A DNA stretch of 15,312 nucleotides from an uncultured Bacilli bacterium (GTDB lineage Bacteria > Bacillota_I > Bacilli_A > RF39 > UBA660), in NCBI GenBank assembly GCA_944350405.1, contig CALVPC010000013.1, positions 1 through 15,312 on the forward strand, read 5' to 3'. A program made the translations under genes and the position numbers. The notes beneath the pieces are model-generated. The model saw nothing but the letters and a program-made list of their open reading frames with translations, had not been told where the DNA came from and ran no database searches. Each line of letters begins with the position of its first letter. The first letter of the stretch is position 1. Shown here one piece after another: positions 6,042 through 13,916 of this stretch.

Positions 6042-6527
6042 TTAATCCACTTTCTTTATCATATTATGCATTCTATTATGATAGCCTTTTTGACTATAAA
6101 ACTTTATGGCATTTTTATTATAAGCAAAGACATCAACGTGTATATATTTACAACCTATACTTTTAAAATATTGTTCAAGTTTTTCTATTAATAGATTCCC
6201 TATTCCATGCTTTCTATATCCTTTAGAGATAATAAGTTCAGTTATATTTCCTGATTTTGGACATTTATAATCTAAATAATCTTCTTCTTTGTATGCTATT
6301 ACTATACCCATGATTAATCCTACTACTTTATTGTTATCAATTGCTAGATAACATTTACCATTATTTTCTTTTATTTCTTGTAAATCTATTAGAGCCATTT
6401 TATCTCTATAATCTTGGCCAACTTGATCTAAGTGGTCTTCATCTATTGATACAATATATTCTTCTAACTCTACAAGCAAGTCTTTTACATTTTCTAAATA
6501 TTTATCTTCATATTCTTTTATTGTCAT
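6042..6527 (-). CDS. GNAT-family N-acetyltransferase
   Basis: A 161-residue acetyltransferase of the GCN5-related family. Motif A is canonical: TELIISKGYRKHGIGNLLIEKL, with R105, G108 and G110 as the Q/R-x-x-G-x-G/A loop. Motif B follows as HVDVFAYNKNAIKFYSQKGYH, with the FYxKxGY element. The N-terminal helix MTIKEYEDKYLENVKDLLVELEEY and the KCYLAIDNNKVVGLIMG strands fit the fold. The start at ATG 6527 has AAAGGT upstream. It leads the GNAT / ASCH / C39-peptidase operon, with a TGCTATAAT element about 140 bases upstream. Acceptor unknown. Confidence 0.88.
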   Translation of the reverse strand: MTIKEYEDKYLENVKDLLVELEEYIVSIDEDHLDQVGQDYRDKMALIDLQEIKENNGKCYLAIDNNKVVGLIMGIVIAYKEEDYLDYKCPKSGNITELIISKGYRKHGIGNLLIEKLEQYFKSIGCKYIHVDVFAYNKNAIKFYSQKGYHNRMHNMIKKVD

Positions 6528-6663
6528 ATTTATACCTTTCTTTTTGAGTTTTAATAACTAATATTTTTAAATTTTAAATTAATTGTATTACAAGAGTTTT
6601 ATTTCAAAATGTTTTTTCATTATAATGCAAAATATTTCATTTATTTAATATAAAAATTCTATA

Positions 6664-6672
6664 ATTATAGCA
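6664..6672 (-). promoter_or_regulatory. Candidate extended -10 for the GNAT/ASCH/C39 operon
   Basis: Minus strand TGCTATAAT (6672-6664), the same extended -10 form as other promoters in this window, but with no recognisable -35. It would give a leader of about 130 bases. The rest of 6528-6721 holds no clear terminator or gene. Confidence 0.4.
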
Positions 6673-6721
6673 ATATCTAAACTAATGCTGTGATTATATG
6701 ATATTTTTGTTAGGATTGCTA

Positions 6722-7315
6722 CTACTTATTCATTTTCATTAAAACTAATTCATAAGCTTTTTTAATATCGTAATTATTACCAATATTTATATTAAGTTTT
6801 TTTATTTCTTCTTGCATTTTTTCTTTTTCTTTTAGGATTTTTTCGTCGCTAAAATTAGAGTAATCTATAGGGCTTTCATATTCTAATAATAAGCCTAGAT
6901 TTTCTACATTTTGAAGAGCTAATTCCAGGCCATTTTTTTCATATACTATTACATCATAATTAACATTTATTATAGTTTCAAATCCTAATTTAGAAAATAA
7001 TTTCTCAGCATTTTCTAGATTATCTATATTAATACTAATTTTTTCTTCTGAGATAACTATGTTATCTTTATATTGCTTGTTTTTGTATGTAATCTTCTTG
7101 AATATATTTTTGTTATCAACATTTAAATATCTTAACAAAACACATTTCGAAAGTATTGTTAAGATATTTTCTTTTGTTAAAGCTTTTAAATTTGTAGTCA
7201 TATATTTATCTTTAACTTTGCTTCTTCTGATAAGTTTAAATTTTTGATTTTTTAAAATAGAATCAATTTCTTCTAGGGTGTTATTGACTTGTACTGTTAT
7301 TTCGATCTGTTTCAT
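6722..7315 (-). CDS. CYTH-like protein with degenerate N-terminal motif
   Basis: A 197-residue protein I recognise as a divergent CYTH (CyaB / thiamine-triphosphatase) superfamily member, found in Bacillota beside other CYTH genes. The N-terminus QIEITVQV stands where CYTH enzymes carry ExExK, so only one of the two glutamates and no lysine is present. Expected CYTH-like segments follow: KLIRRSKVKDKYM, VLLRYLNVDNKNIFKKITYK, VNYDVIVYEKNGLELALQNV and LGLLLEYE. A coiled, lysine/glutamate-rich C-terminal helix (about 157-197) ends in KKAYELVLMKMNK. ATG 7315 follows GGAGGA. It lies 23 bases behind the second CYTH gene and is the last gene of the isomerase operon. It may bind rather than cleave triphosphate compounds. 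Confidence 0.65.
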   Translation of the reverse strand: MKQIEITVQVNNTLEEIDSILKNQKFKLIRRSKVKDKYMTTNLKALTKENILTILSKCVLLRYLNVDNKNIFKKITYKNKQYKDNIVISEEKISINIDNLENAEKLFSKLGFETIINVNYDVIVYEKNGLELALQNVENLGLLLEYESPIDYSNFSDEKILKEKEKMQEEIKKLNINIGNNYDIKKAYELVLMKMNK

Positions 7316-7338
7316 TTTTAATCCTCCATTTTAGTAAT

Positions 7339-7968
7339 CTATTTTATTTTTGGCATTGGCTTATCGAATAATACTTTATTAAACTTTTCCATTTTTTGTT
7401 CTTTGCATAACTGTTCATATTTATCATCCCAAGATAGCTTATATGAATCTTCATATTTAAGATTTAATAATGTAATATATTTATTAATAATTTTTTCGGG
7501 ATTATCAATATTTTTCTTAGCCTCTATTTCTAAAGCTAATCCAAAGGGATATTCATCGAGAACAATTTCTATTTCTTCATTAGAAAAAGTAGTCCTATAC
7601 CTTTCATATGTTTCTATTTCTTTCATATGTAAAACATTATTTATTAAAAACATCAAATTATCATAATCTTTAGAGTTTATAGATATTTCAATCTCTTCTT
7701 CTTTATTAATTTTTTTATCTACAGTATCTTTTAATCTTCTTTTCCAACTTATCATACATTTACTACCTTTTTTACTTTCTGTTTTTCTAATCCTAAAACG
7801 TCCATCAACTTCTTTTGTATAAAAACTAAATTTCTTCGAAGGATGATCAAATTGAGAGGTAATTTCATATTTTCTGCCCTCAATGTTTAAGTCTTTTATT
7901 TTTTTCAATTCTAATAATTTTTCTTTATATTTAGTAAGTGGATAATAAAATCTAATCTCATATTCCAT
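7339..7968 (-). CDS. CYTH-domain protein (triphosphate tunnel fold)
   Basis: A 209-residue protein of the CYTH family, whose members hydrolyse or cyclise triphosphates inside a beta-barrel tunnel (class IV adenylate cyclase, thiamine or inorganic triphosphatase). N-terminal EYEIR gives E2, E4 and R6 in place of ExExK. Alternating basic residues follow: R57/R59/R61 (GRFRIRK) and K76-R78 (ISWKRR). Acidic strands come next: EEEIEI at about 90-95, VLDEY with D138, and LEIEAK with E147/E149. The C-terminal SYKLSWDDKY also fits. ATG 7968 follows AGGAGA, which overlaps the TAG stop of the isomerase gene. Triphosphatase activity is more likely than cyclase activity, but this is inference. Confidence 0.82.
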   Translation of the reverse strand: MEYEIRFYYPLTKYKEKLLELKKIKDLNIEGRKYEITSQFDHPSKKFSFYTKEVDGRFRIRKTESKKGSKCMISWKRRLKDTVDKKINKEEEIEISINSKDYDNLMFLINNVLHMKEIETYERYRTTFSNEEIEIVLDEYPFGLALEIEAKKNIDNPEKIINKYITLLNLKYEDSYKLSWDDKYEQLCKEQKMEKFNKVLFDKPMPKIK

Positions 7969-7981
7969 TTTTTGTTTTCTC

Positions 7982-8788
7982 CTATTTTAATAATTTAAAC
8001 TCTTCTCTTTCTTTTTTAGTTTTCATAATATTATTTATATAATGAACGGAATTTATTAAGTCTTCTTTTCTTTTTACTTCAATAACTGCATAAGTATTAT
8101 ATTTTTCAATAAAATCTATTTTTTCTTCTATATTAACAATTCCAGTTCCAAGTTCTAAATGATCGCTTTTCCCATTGAAGTCATGTATGTGAACATGTTT
8201 AATTTTACTTGGATAATGTTCAAAAAACTCTTGAATATTATTACCATTTCTTATGTCATGCCCCATATCTAAAGTAAAATATAAATTATTATATGAACTG
8301 ATTATTTTAAATCCATTTAATAAATAATCAAATGACTTCAAGTTTTCAAACATTATTTCTATATTATATTTTTCAGCAATTTTACTAAGATGAGAACAAG
8401 AGTCTGTTAATGCTTGTTTATATTTATCTATATATTTTTCATATATGAATATTTTTTTATCTGGCAAAGAAAAGTGTATTCCAGGATCTAAATGAAGATT
8501 ATATTTTGTTATGTTGTTGCTAGTTCCCCACCTAATTATTTTTTCGATTTTATTTAAATAAGCTAATCTTAAATCGTTATCTAATTCTGCTACATCTAGT
8601 TTTTCTGATAAATGAGCTGTGAATTCAATATTATATTTATTTGATAAATCTAATAACTCAGTTCCAGGTAGATTACAATATGGTAAATCTAGATTTAGTT
8701 CTATGAAATCAAGATTTAAAGCTTTGGCTAATTCAATATTTTCTTCTATAGAATTAAATTCTATTAAAGTAGGCATTCCAAATTTCAT
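7982..8788 (-). CDS. Sugar phosphate isomerase/epimerase-like TIM-barrel protein
   Basis: A 268-residue member of the xylose-isomerase-like / AP endonuclease 2 TIM-barrel superfamily. Metal-site segments appear in order: FIELNLDLP, TAHLSEKLDVAE, KYNLHLDPG, IEIMFENLKSF (metal-ligand Glu), LYFTLDMGHDIRN (Asp and His), KIKHVHIHDFNGKSDHLELGTG (His/Asp) and TYAVIEVKRKED (Glu). I choose ATG 8788, 7 bases after GGAGG (8800-8796); an in-frame ATG at 8803 lies upstream of that ribosome binding site and is unlikely. A promoter at 8813-8841 gives a very short leader. Co-transcription with two CYTH genes is notable. The true substrate is not predictable; hydroxypyruvate isomerase-like or inositol-pathway roles are possible. 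Confidence 0.85.
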   Translation of the reverse strand: MKFGMPTLIEFNSIEENIELAKALNLDFIELNLDLPYCNLPGTELLDLSNKYNIEFTAHLSEKLDVAELDNDLRLAYLNKIEKIIRWGTSNNITKYNLHLDPGIHFSLPDKKIFIYEKYIDKYKQALTDSCSHLSKIAEKYNIEIMFENLKSFDYLLNGFKIISSYNNLYFTLDMGHDIRNGNNIQEFFEHYPSKIKHVHIHDFNGKSDHLELGTGIVNIEEKIDFIEKYNTYAVIEVKRKEDLINSVHYINNIMKTKKEREEFKLLK

Positions 8789-8812
8789 TATTATTCCTCC
8801 CATCTTATAAAG

Positions 8813-8841
8813 ATTATATCATGTATGTTTTAATATGTGAA
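8813..8841 (-). promoter_or_regulatory. Promoter of the isomerase-CYTH-CYTH operon
   Basis: Minus strand TTCACA (8841-8836), 17-base spacer, TATAAT (8818-8813) within TGATATAAT. The first start codon lies 25 bases downstream. Confidence 0.7.
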
Positions 8842-8958
8842 CTAATGAAGTAAAGCTCATTGGTTTATGATAAAATTTGTTCTAATATAAAATTTAATTA
8901 AAAAGCAAGAAAAGTTCTGTTTTGTACTAAAACCTCTACAAAATATATTTTTGGTGTT

Positions 8959-9192
8959 CTACATAAGTGGACACTCATGTGGTACAACATGTTCAATTGT
9001 TCTATTTACCACTCTTTCGCGCATTGGTTCTATTACAGGTGATTGTGCTACTCCTGCAGCCATCATTGGTCCTCCTGCTACAGTTTGATCTTGATTTAGA
9101 TCGATATCAATATTTCCATTATTGTTGTCAACATCTATAAAACCTTCTTGATTTGGTACCATAAATGGATTTTGATTCATATTTCCAAACAT
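8959..9192 (-). CDS. CotD-like spore coat protein, short form
   Basis: 77 residues. The N-terminus is Asn/Gln/Gly/Asp rich (MFGNMNQNPFMVP; DVDNNNGNIDIDLNQD). The C-terminal part PVIEPMRERVVNRTIEHVVPHECP resembles the core of CotD-family inner spore-coat proteins (P.I.P....V..R.....VPHxxP). Family members usually continue with a His-rich segment after that core; here the frame stops three residues later (TAG 8961-8959), so it is short or truncated. The start ATG 9192 follows a strong AGGAGGA (9205-9199). It lies downstream of the arc operon terminator and seems to be transcribed on its own; no convincing housekeeping promoter was seen, and a sporulation sigma factor is possible. If correct, the host lineage can form spores. 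Confidence 0.65.
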   Translation of the reverse strand: MFGNMNQNPFMVPNQEGFIDVDNNNGNIDIDLNQDQTVAGGPMMAAGVAQSPVIEPMRERVVNRTIEHVVPHECPLM

Positions 9193-9257
9193 TATAAATC
9201 CTCCTATCTAGTTTATAGTATTCTAAAAATTAGATTGTGTATAAGTAAAAGGCATAG

Positions 9258-9286
9258 AAAAACTATCAGAAAATCCTGATAGTTTT
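9258..9286 (-). terminator. Terminator of the arginine deiminase operon
   Basis: Inverted repeat AAACTATCAG / CTGATAGTTT (arms 9260-9269 and 9276-9286) with a 6-base loop, three bases after the arcC-arcD stop codon, followed by TTTTTCTATG on the minus strand. The flanking A/T tracts could also allow function in the other direction. Confidence 0.82.
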
Positions 9287-9288
9287 AA

Positions 9289-10743
9289 TTAAAATATAAG
9301 CATTGCTAACATTAAAATAATTAATGATGCTAGAGCTATACATGCAACAATTTTAAATGCCCATTTAAACCATGTTGTATATTCAACTCCTGCTAAAGCT
9401 AATCCTCCCATGATAGCTCCACATGTTGGAGTAATTAAGTTTACTAAGCCATTAGCTGCTACAAATGTCATTATTGTTCCTTCAACACTATAACCAAGTT
9501 CATAGGCAAGTGGTCCCATAATTGGAGTTGATAATACAGCAAGTCCTGAAGAAGATGGTACTAATATTGAAAGTACAATATGTAGTAAATAATTTAATGG
9601 TGTAAATAATAGGACAGGCATATCTTTTAGAAATTCTGCAGCATTATAAATAATATAATTATCTAAGTATGTAACACTCATTAAGTATGAAGCACCTCTA
9701 GCTACTGCTATTATTAAAATTACACTTATCATATCTGCAGCACCAGATACAAAATTGTCTACTATTCCTTTTTCTCCTTGTTTATTTATTATTCCAATGA
9801 TTATAGCCATTATTAGGAACCAAACGGATGCTTCAGCAAAATACCAATTTCCTAATACTTCTCCAGTTAAGAATGATGAAAATGATAGCCATTTGATATC
9901 AGCAACATATGGAATAAAGCCAAGAATCATTATAAAGAATGTAAGGCCAAATAATATTAATGTTACTTTTTGTTTACTTGTTAATTTTGCATGTTCTTCT
10001 TTTGTTTGATCTTTACCAAATTTCTTTTCCATTACTTTTTGTTCTTGTAATGATAAGAAGGTAGATCCCTTATCTTTTTTTACTTTAGCTGCATATATCA
10101 TTACAAATCCTATAGATATAGCTAAAGAAACTAACCATAGGATAGTACCTATTAATATTGTTGCTCCTTGATCTACTGCGATTGTTTCTGGTAATGAACT
10201 TATGGCAACACCATTAGCAAATGGATTTATCGTAGAGCCTAATACCCCACTTCCTGCACCTAATAAGACTACAGCTGATGCGACAATTGTGTCCATTCCT
10301 GCTGCTACCATTGTTGCAGCTAACAATACATAGAAACCTACTGTTTCTTCAAGCATACCATATGTTGTTCCTCCTACTGAGAAAATAAACATTAGTATAG
10401 GAATAAGTAATAATTCTTTACCTTTTAGTTTCTGAACTAATACTTTTACTCCTGTTTCTAAAGCACCTGTTTTAGCTATAATGTTTAAGAATCCACCTAG
10501 TATAAAGATAAAAATACATACATCAATTGCATCAGCAAATCCCTTTACCGGTGACATTAGAAAATTTGCTAAGGTTGCTTTTACTACACCACTTCCATTT
10601 ACTATTTCATCACCAACAAAAGTGGCTTCTGGAAGAAAGTGAGTCAGTATAGCTAATACAGCAATTAGAATTAAGATTATTGAGAATGCCGATATACCAA
10701 ACTTAAAATTTTTCTTTTTAGCAGTTTTTTTCTTTTCTGCCAT
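9289..10743 (-). CDS. arcD: Arginine/ornithine antiporter (YfcC family), possible separate product from internal start
   Basis: Alternative, internally initiated product of 484 residues, read in the same frame as the fusion. ATG 10743 sits 7 bases after a perfect AGGAGGT (10757-10751), just as for a normal stand-alone gene. The N-terminus MAEKKKTAKKKNFKFG is a typical basic cytoplasmic leader before the first membrane segment (GISAFSIILILIAVLAILTH). The protein would bring arginine in and ornithine out for the deiminase pathway. I list it separately because the intact initiation site suggests that free antiporter is made whether or not the fusion is real. Confidence 0.7.
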   Translation of the reverse strand: MAEKKKTAKKKNFKFGISAFSIILILIAVLAILTHFLPEATFVGDEIVNGSGVVKATLANFLMSPVKGFADAIDVCIFIFILGGFLNIIAKTGALETGVKVLVQKLKGKELLLIPILMFIFSVGGTTYGMLEETVGFYVLLAATMVAAGMDTIVASAVVLLGAGSGVLGSTINPFANGVAISSLPETIAVDQGATILIGTILWLVSLAISIGFVMIYAAKVKKDKGSTFLSLQEQKVMEKKFGKDQTKEEHAKLTSKQKVTLILFGLTFFIMILGFIPYVADIKWLSFSSFLTGEVLGNWYFAEASVWFLIMAIIIGIINKQGEKGIVDNFVSGAADMISVILIIAVARGASYLMSVTYLDNYIIYNAAEFLKDMPVLLFTPLNYLLHIVLSILVPSSSGLAVLSTPIMGPLAYELGYSVEGTIMTFVAANGLVNLITPTCGAIMGGLALAGVEYTTWFKWAFKIVACIALASLIILMLAMLIF

Positions 10744-11676
10744 TTCTTTTACCTCCTTTTTATTGGAACTAATTTCTGTTCCTATTTTGCCATCGTTTAT
10801 TTTATTAGCATTATCTAAGGAAGTTATAATGGCTTTATTATTTGTATTTTTAACAAATTTTAAACAAGCTTCTATTTTTGGCAACATACTCCCTTCAGCA
10901 AATTCTTTGTTTTTAATATACAACTCTGCTTCTTCTAGACTTAAATGATCTAACCTAGTTTCATTTTCTTGTTTAAAATTTATACAAACCTTGTCTATGT
11001 CTGTTAAGATTGCTAAGACATCAATATTTAAATTTTCTGCGAGTAAAGCACTTGATAAATCTTTATCAATAACTGCATCTATTCCTATTAATTTATCATT
11101 TTCTTTTACTACCGGAATTCCTCCACCACCACATGCTATTACTATATTTTCTTCATTTACTAAATCTTTAATCGATTCAAGTTCAATAATTTCTATTGGT
11201 TTTGGAGAAGGTACTACTCTTCTATAACCACGACCTATATCTTCTTTATAGATATATCCTGTTTTTTTAGATAATTTTTTAGCTTCTTCTTTTGTATAAA
11301 AATCTCCTATTGGCTTAGTTGGATTTTTAAAAGCTGGATCGCTTTTATCAACTAATACTTGTGTTATTACTGATATGCATTTTGAATCTATATTTCTTCT
11401 GTTTAATTCATTTTCTATTGATTGTTGCAAGTGATAGCCAATATATCCTTCACTCATGGCTCCACATTCTGGAAATGGAATATCTTCTTTGCTTTTTTCC
11501 ATAGCTAAATTTATTTTTCCTACTTGAGGACCATTGCCATGAGTAATAATAATATTGTAACCTTGCTCTTTTAAATCAACTATTTTTTTAGCGGTTTTTT
11601 GGACTAATTTTAATTGTTCTTCGTTTGTTTTACCTAAAGCATTGCCGCCTAAAGCTAATAGTATATTTTGTTTCAT
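9289..11676 (-). CDS. arcC-arcD: Carbamate kinase fused in frame to YfcC-type arginine/ornithine antiporter
   Basis: A 795-codon frame. Residues 1-311 are carbamate kinase, which makes ATP from carbamoyl phosphate and ADP: LLALGGNALG, THGNGPQVG, VIACGGGGIPVV, AILTDIDKV, EGSMLPKIEA. Residues 312-795 are a YfcC/ArcD2-type antiporter exchanging arginine and ornithine across the membrane, with about a dozen hydrophobic segments and motifs such as GGTTYGMLEETVGFY, STINPFANG, VPSSSGLAVLSTPIMGP and NLITPTCGA. ArcC normally ends near GTxI; here GTEISSNKKEVKEM runs through the antiporter's ribosome binding site with no stop. Shifting the frame reveals a TAA in AATAAAAAGG, so a small indel, or a sequencing error, could explain the fusion. 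ATG 11676 overlaps the arcB stop by four bases (ATGA). Confidence 0.9.
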   Translation of the reverse strand: MKQNILLALGGNALGKTNEEQLKLVQKTAKKIVDLKEQGYNIIITHGNGPQVGKINLAMEKSKEDIPFPECGAMSEGYIGYHLQQSIENELNRRNIDSKCISVITQVLVDKSDPAFKNPTKPIGDFYTKEEAKKLSKKTGYIYKEDIGRGYRRVVPSPKPIEIIELESIKDLVNEENIVIACGGGGIPVVKENDKLIGIDAVIDKDLSSALLAENLNIDVLAILTDIDKVCINFKQENETRLDHLSLEEAELYIKNKEFAEGSMLPKIEACLKFVKNTNNKAIITSLDNANKINDGKIGTEISSNKKEVKEMAEKKKTAKKKNFKFGISAFSIILILIAVLAILTHFLPEATFVGDEIVNGSGVVKATLANFLMSPVKGFADAIDVCIFIFILGGFLNIIAKTGALETGVKVLVQKLKGKELLLIPILMFIFSVGGTTYGMLEETVGFYVLLAATMVAAGMDTIVASAVVLLGAGSGVLGSTINPFANGVAISSLPETIAVDQGATILIGTILWLVSLAISIGFVMIYAAKVKKDKGSTFLSLQEQKVMEKKFGKDQTKEEHAKLTSKQKVTLILFGLTFFIMILGFIPYVADIKWLSFSSFLTGEVLGNWYFAEASVWFLIMAIIIGIINKQGEKGIVDNFVSGAADMISVILIIAVARGASYLMSVTYLDNYIIYNAAEFLKDMPVLLFTPLNYLLHIVLSILVPSSSGLAVLSTPIMGPLAYELGYSVEGTIMTFVAANGLVNLITPTCGAIMGGLALAGVEYTTWFKWAFKIVACIALASLIILMLAMLIF
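10751..10757 (-). promoter_or_regulatory. Intact ribosome binding site inside the arcC-arcD fusion frame
   Basis: AGGAGGT on the minus strand, 7 bases before ATG 10743. In the fusion frame it is translated as part of KKEVKE. Its preservation points to a recent loss of the arcC stop codon, or to dual translation. Confidence 0.8.
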
Positions 11677-12659
11677 TTTAAAGTGGCATACATAACTGCT
11701 TTAATAGTATGCATTCTATTTTCTGCTTCATCAAATACTTTTGATTGTTTAGATTCAAATACTTCATCAGTAACTTCCATATCATTTATTCCAAACTTTT
11801 CGCTAATTTCTTTTCCTATTTTAGTATCTGTGTTATGGAATGAAGGTAGGCAGTGCATAAAAATTGCATTTTCATTTGCCATATTCATTATTTCGCTTGT
11901 AACTTTATATGGAGATAGAAGCTTGATTCTTTCTTCCCATACACTATCATCTTCTCCCATTGAAACCCAAACATCAGTATAGATTACATCTTTATTAGTT
12001 GCACCTTCTTCTACATTTTCTGTAAAAGTTATTGTACAATCTTCTTCTTCCGCTATTGCTTTTGCTATATTTATTAATTCTTCATTAGGCCATAACTGTT
12101 TTGGTGCACAGCAAGTAAAATTTACTCCCATTTTAGCACACATTATCATAAGGGAATTACCCATATTATTTCTGGCATCACCAAAATAAGTGAAATTTAT
12201 GCCTTTTATTCTGCCAAAATTTTCATATATGGTCATGAAATCTGCTAGAACTTGAGTTGGGTGAAATTCATCTGTTAAACCATTCCAAATTGGTACAGAG
12301 GAATTTTCTGCTAATTCATCAATTATACTTTGCGAAAAACCGCGATATTCTATACCATCATATATTCTTGCTAATACTCTAGCAGTATCTTTAATTGTTT
12401 CTTTTTTACCCATTTGTGATCCAGATGGGCCAAGATAGGTTACTCCCATACCTAAATCATGCGCTGCAACTTCAAAAGAACATCTGGTTCTAGTAGAATC
12501 TTTTTCAAATATAATTGCTATATTTTTATTTTGAAGATATCTATGGGGTTCTTTATTTTTCTTTTTTTCTTTAAATGTTATTGCAAGTCCAATTAAATAT
12601 CTTAATTCTTCAGGCGTATAATCTAAAACTTTCGAAAAATCTCTTCCTTTAAAATCCAT
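11673..12659 (-). CDS. arcB: Ornithine carbamoyltransferase, catabolic
   Basis: Phosphorolyses citrulline to ornithine and carbamoyl phosphate in the cytoplasm. At 328 residues it has the family's usual length. The carbamoyl-phosphate binding STRTR (residues 55-59) is followed by SFEVAAHDLGM. YLGPSGSQMGKKETIKDTARVL is the usual 80s loop; then come NGLTDEFHPTQVLADFMT, FGDARNNMGNSL, TDVWVSMGE and the FMHCLPSFH motif with the catalytic cysteine. SQMGKKE and DARNNMGNS are typical of catabolic and related bacterial enzymes. ATG 12659 follows GGGAGG inside the end of arcA, with one base between arcA stop and arcB start. The TGA stop overlaps the arcC start, so the genes are translationally coupled. 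Confidence 0.96.
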   Translation of the reverse strand: MDFKGRDFSKVLDYTPEELRYLIGLAITFKEKKKNKEPHRYLQNKNIAIIFEKDSTRTRCSFEVAAHDLGMGVTYLGPSGSQMGKKETIKDTARVLARIYDGIEYRGFSQSIIDELAENSSVPIWNGLTDEFHPTQVLADFMTIYENFGRIKGINFTYFGDARNNMGNSLMIMCAKMGVNFTCCAPKQLWPNEELINIAKAIAEEEDCTITFTENVEEGATNKDVIYTDVWVSMGEDDSVWEERIKLLSPYKVTSEIMNMANENAIFMHCLPSFHNTDTKIGKEISEKFGINDMEVTDEVFESKQSKVFDEAENRMHTIKAVMYATLK

Positions 12660-12660
12660 A

Positions 12661-13884
12661 TTAATCCTCCCTTATAAGAGGCATGCTCATACAACGTGGG
12701 CCTCCTCGTCCTCTAGAAAGTTCTGCACTTCTCATTTCTATTACTTTAATTCCAAATCTTCTTAATACTTCATTAGTAACATTATTTCTATCGTATACTA
12801 TTACCACTCCTGGGGCTATACATAAAGTATTTGAACCATCATTCCATTGTTCTCTTTCTGCAGATACTTTATCTCCCCCAGCACATGGTATTAAAATTAT
12901 ATCTTTTTCCAAGTATTCTTCTAGTATTTTTTCAAGTGATCCACTTCTTGATTTAACATTTATTTCATCTTCATTGTCACCTTTGGTAATTTCATAAACT
13001 TTTAAGCTTCCCATTATCCCAGGATGATATGTAAATTTATCATAATCTATTTGAGTAAATACAGTATCTAAATGCATAAAAGCACGTGATTCTGGAATAT
13101 CAAATGCTAAAATAGTCTCTATTGTTGATGTTTCGCTTGAAAAAATATTTTTAGCTAATGTTTCAATAGCATTTGCTGTTGTTCTTTGAGAAATACCTAT
13201 TGCCAACGTTTTTTCGTTTAAATTTAATATATCTCCACCTTCAATGTTATACTCATTATATCTATCATAATATTTCGGTACGTCTTTATAATCTTTATGA
13301 TAGCTAAAAATATATTCAGCATATATAGTTTCCCTACTTCTAGTTATAGAATACATTTTATTTAAGCTTATACCATTTCCTATAGAAGCAAAATTATCTC
13401 TAGTAAAATATAAATTTGGCATTGGTTCAGTTATAAATGATGAATCTGGTTCTATCATATCTACTAATGATTTACCTCTTTTAGCTTTTTCCATTTCTAG
13501 TTCTTTGATGTTAATTCCTTCCATAGTTTTTAAAACTAGTTTCCTATTGTTTTCTATCGACATTAAATATTCATATACTAATGTTCGAAATTTAGGAGTT
13601 TTTACTCCAGATTCATAAATAAATTGTTTTACGAATTGTTCTTTTAATTCTGGATTTTCATCTAATACTTCAGTCATTAAATCTTCTAAATATACTACTT
13701 CTACCCCATTATCTTTTAAAATTCTAGCAAATTGATCATGTTCTTCTTGTGCTACTGTCAAATATGGAATATCATCGAATAATAGCTTTTCAAGAGTATC
13801 TGGAGTTAAATTTAAAAGTTCGTTACCTGGTCTATGTAGTAATACTTTTTTAAGCGGTTTTATTTCGCTTTTTACATTTATCAC
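12661..13884 (-). CDS. arcA: Arginine deiminase
   Basis: Hydrolyses arginine to citrulline and ammonia, the first step of the pathway. The family motifs are all present: KKVLLHRPGNELLNLTPDTLEKLLFDDIPY near the N-terminus, NLYFTRDNFASIG, YNIEGGDILNL, GISQRTTANAIE, RAFMHLDTVFTQID with the catalytic His, and GGPRCMSMPL at the C-terminus with the nucleophilic cysteine (Cys398). I prefer the GTG start at 13884, preceded by a GGTGA element at 5 bases; the frame also opens at a GTG at 13893, which overlaps that element and would add three residues. It heads the arcA-arcB-arcC-arcD operon, with a good promoter about 30 bases upstream. Confidence 0.96.
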   Translation of the reverse strand: MINVKSEIKPLKKVLLHRPGNELLNLTPDTLEKLLFDDIPYLTVAQEEHDQFARILKDNGVEVVYLEDLMTEVLDENPELKEQFVKQFIYESGVKTPKFRTLVYEYLMSIENNRKLVLKTMEGINIKELEMEKAKRGKSLVDMIEPDSSFITEPMPNLYFTRDNFASIGNGISLNKMYSITRSRETIYAEYIFSYHKDYKDVPKYYDRYNEYNIEGGDILNLNEKTLAIGISQRTTANAIETLAKNIFSSETSTIETILAFDIPESRAFMHLDTVFTQIDYDKFTYHPGIMGSLKVYEITKGDNEDEINVKSRSGSLEKILEEYLEKDIILIPCAGGDKVSAEREQWNDGSNTLCIAPGVVIVYDRNNVTNEVLRRFGIKVIEMRSAELSRGRGGPRCMSMPLIRED

Positions 13885-13916
13885 ACTATTCACCCTACTT
13901 TCTTATTATTAATATC

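Noticed and set aside
8789..8803. Upstream in-frame ATG at 8803 for the TIM-barrel gene.
   Set aside because: The GGAGG ribosome binding site lies between it and ATG 8788, and the added residues (MGGII) are that site translated.
8804..8958. Terminator or small RNA after the coat-protein gene.
   Set aside because: A GTTTT-AGTAC-AAAAC hairpin exists but the stem is only five A/T-rich pairs and no structured U tract follows directly.
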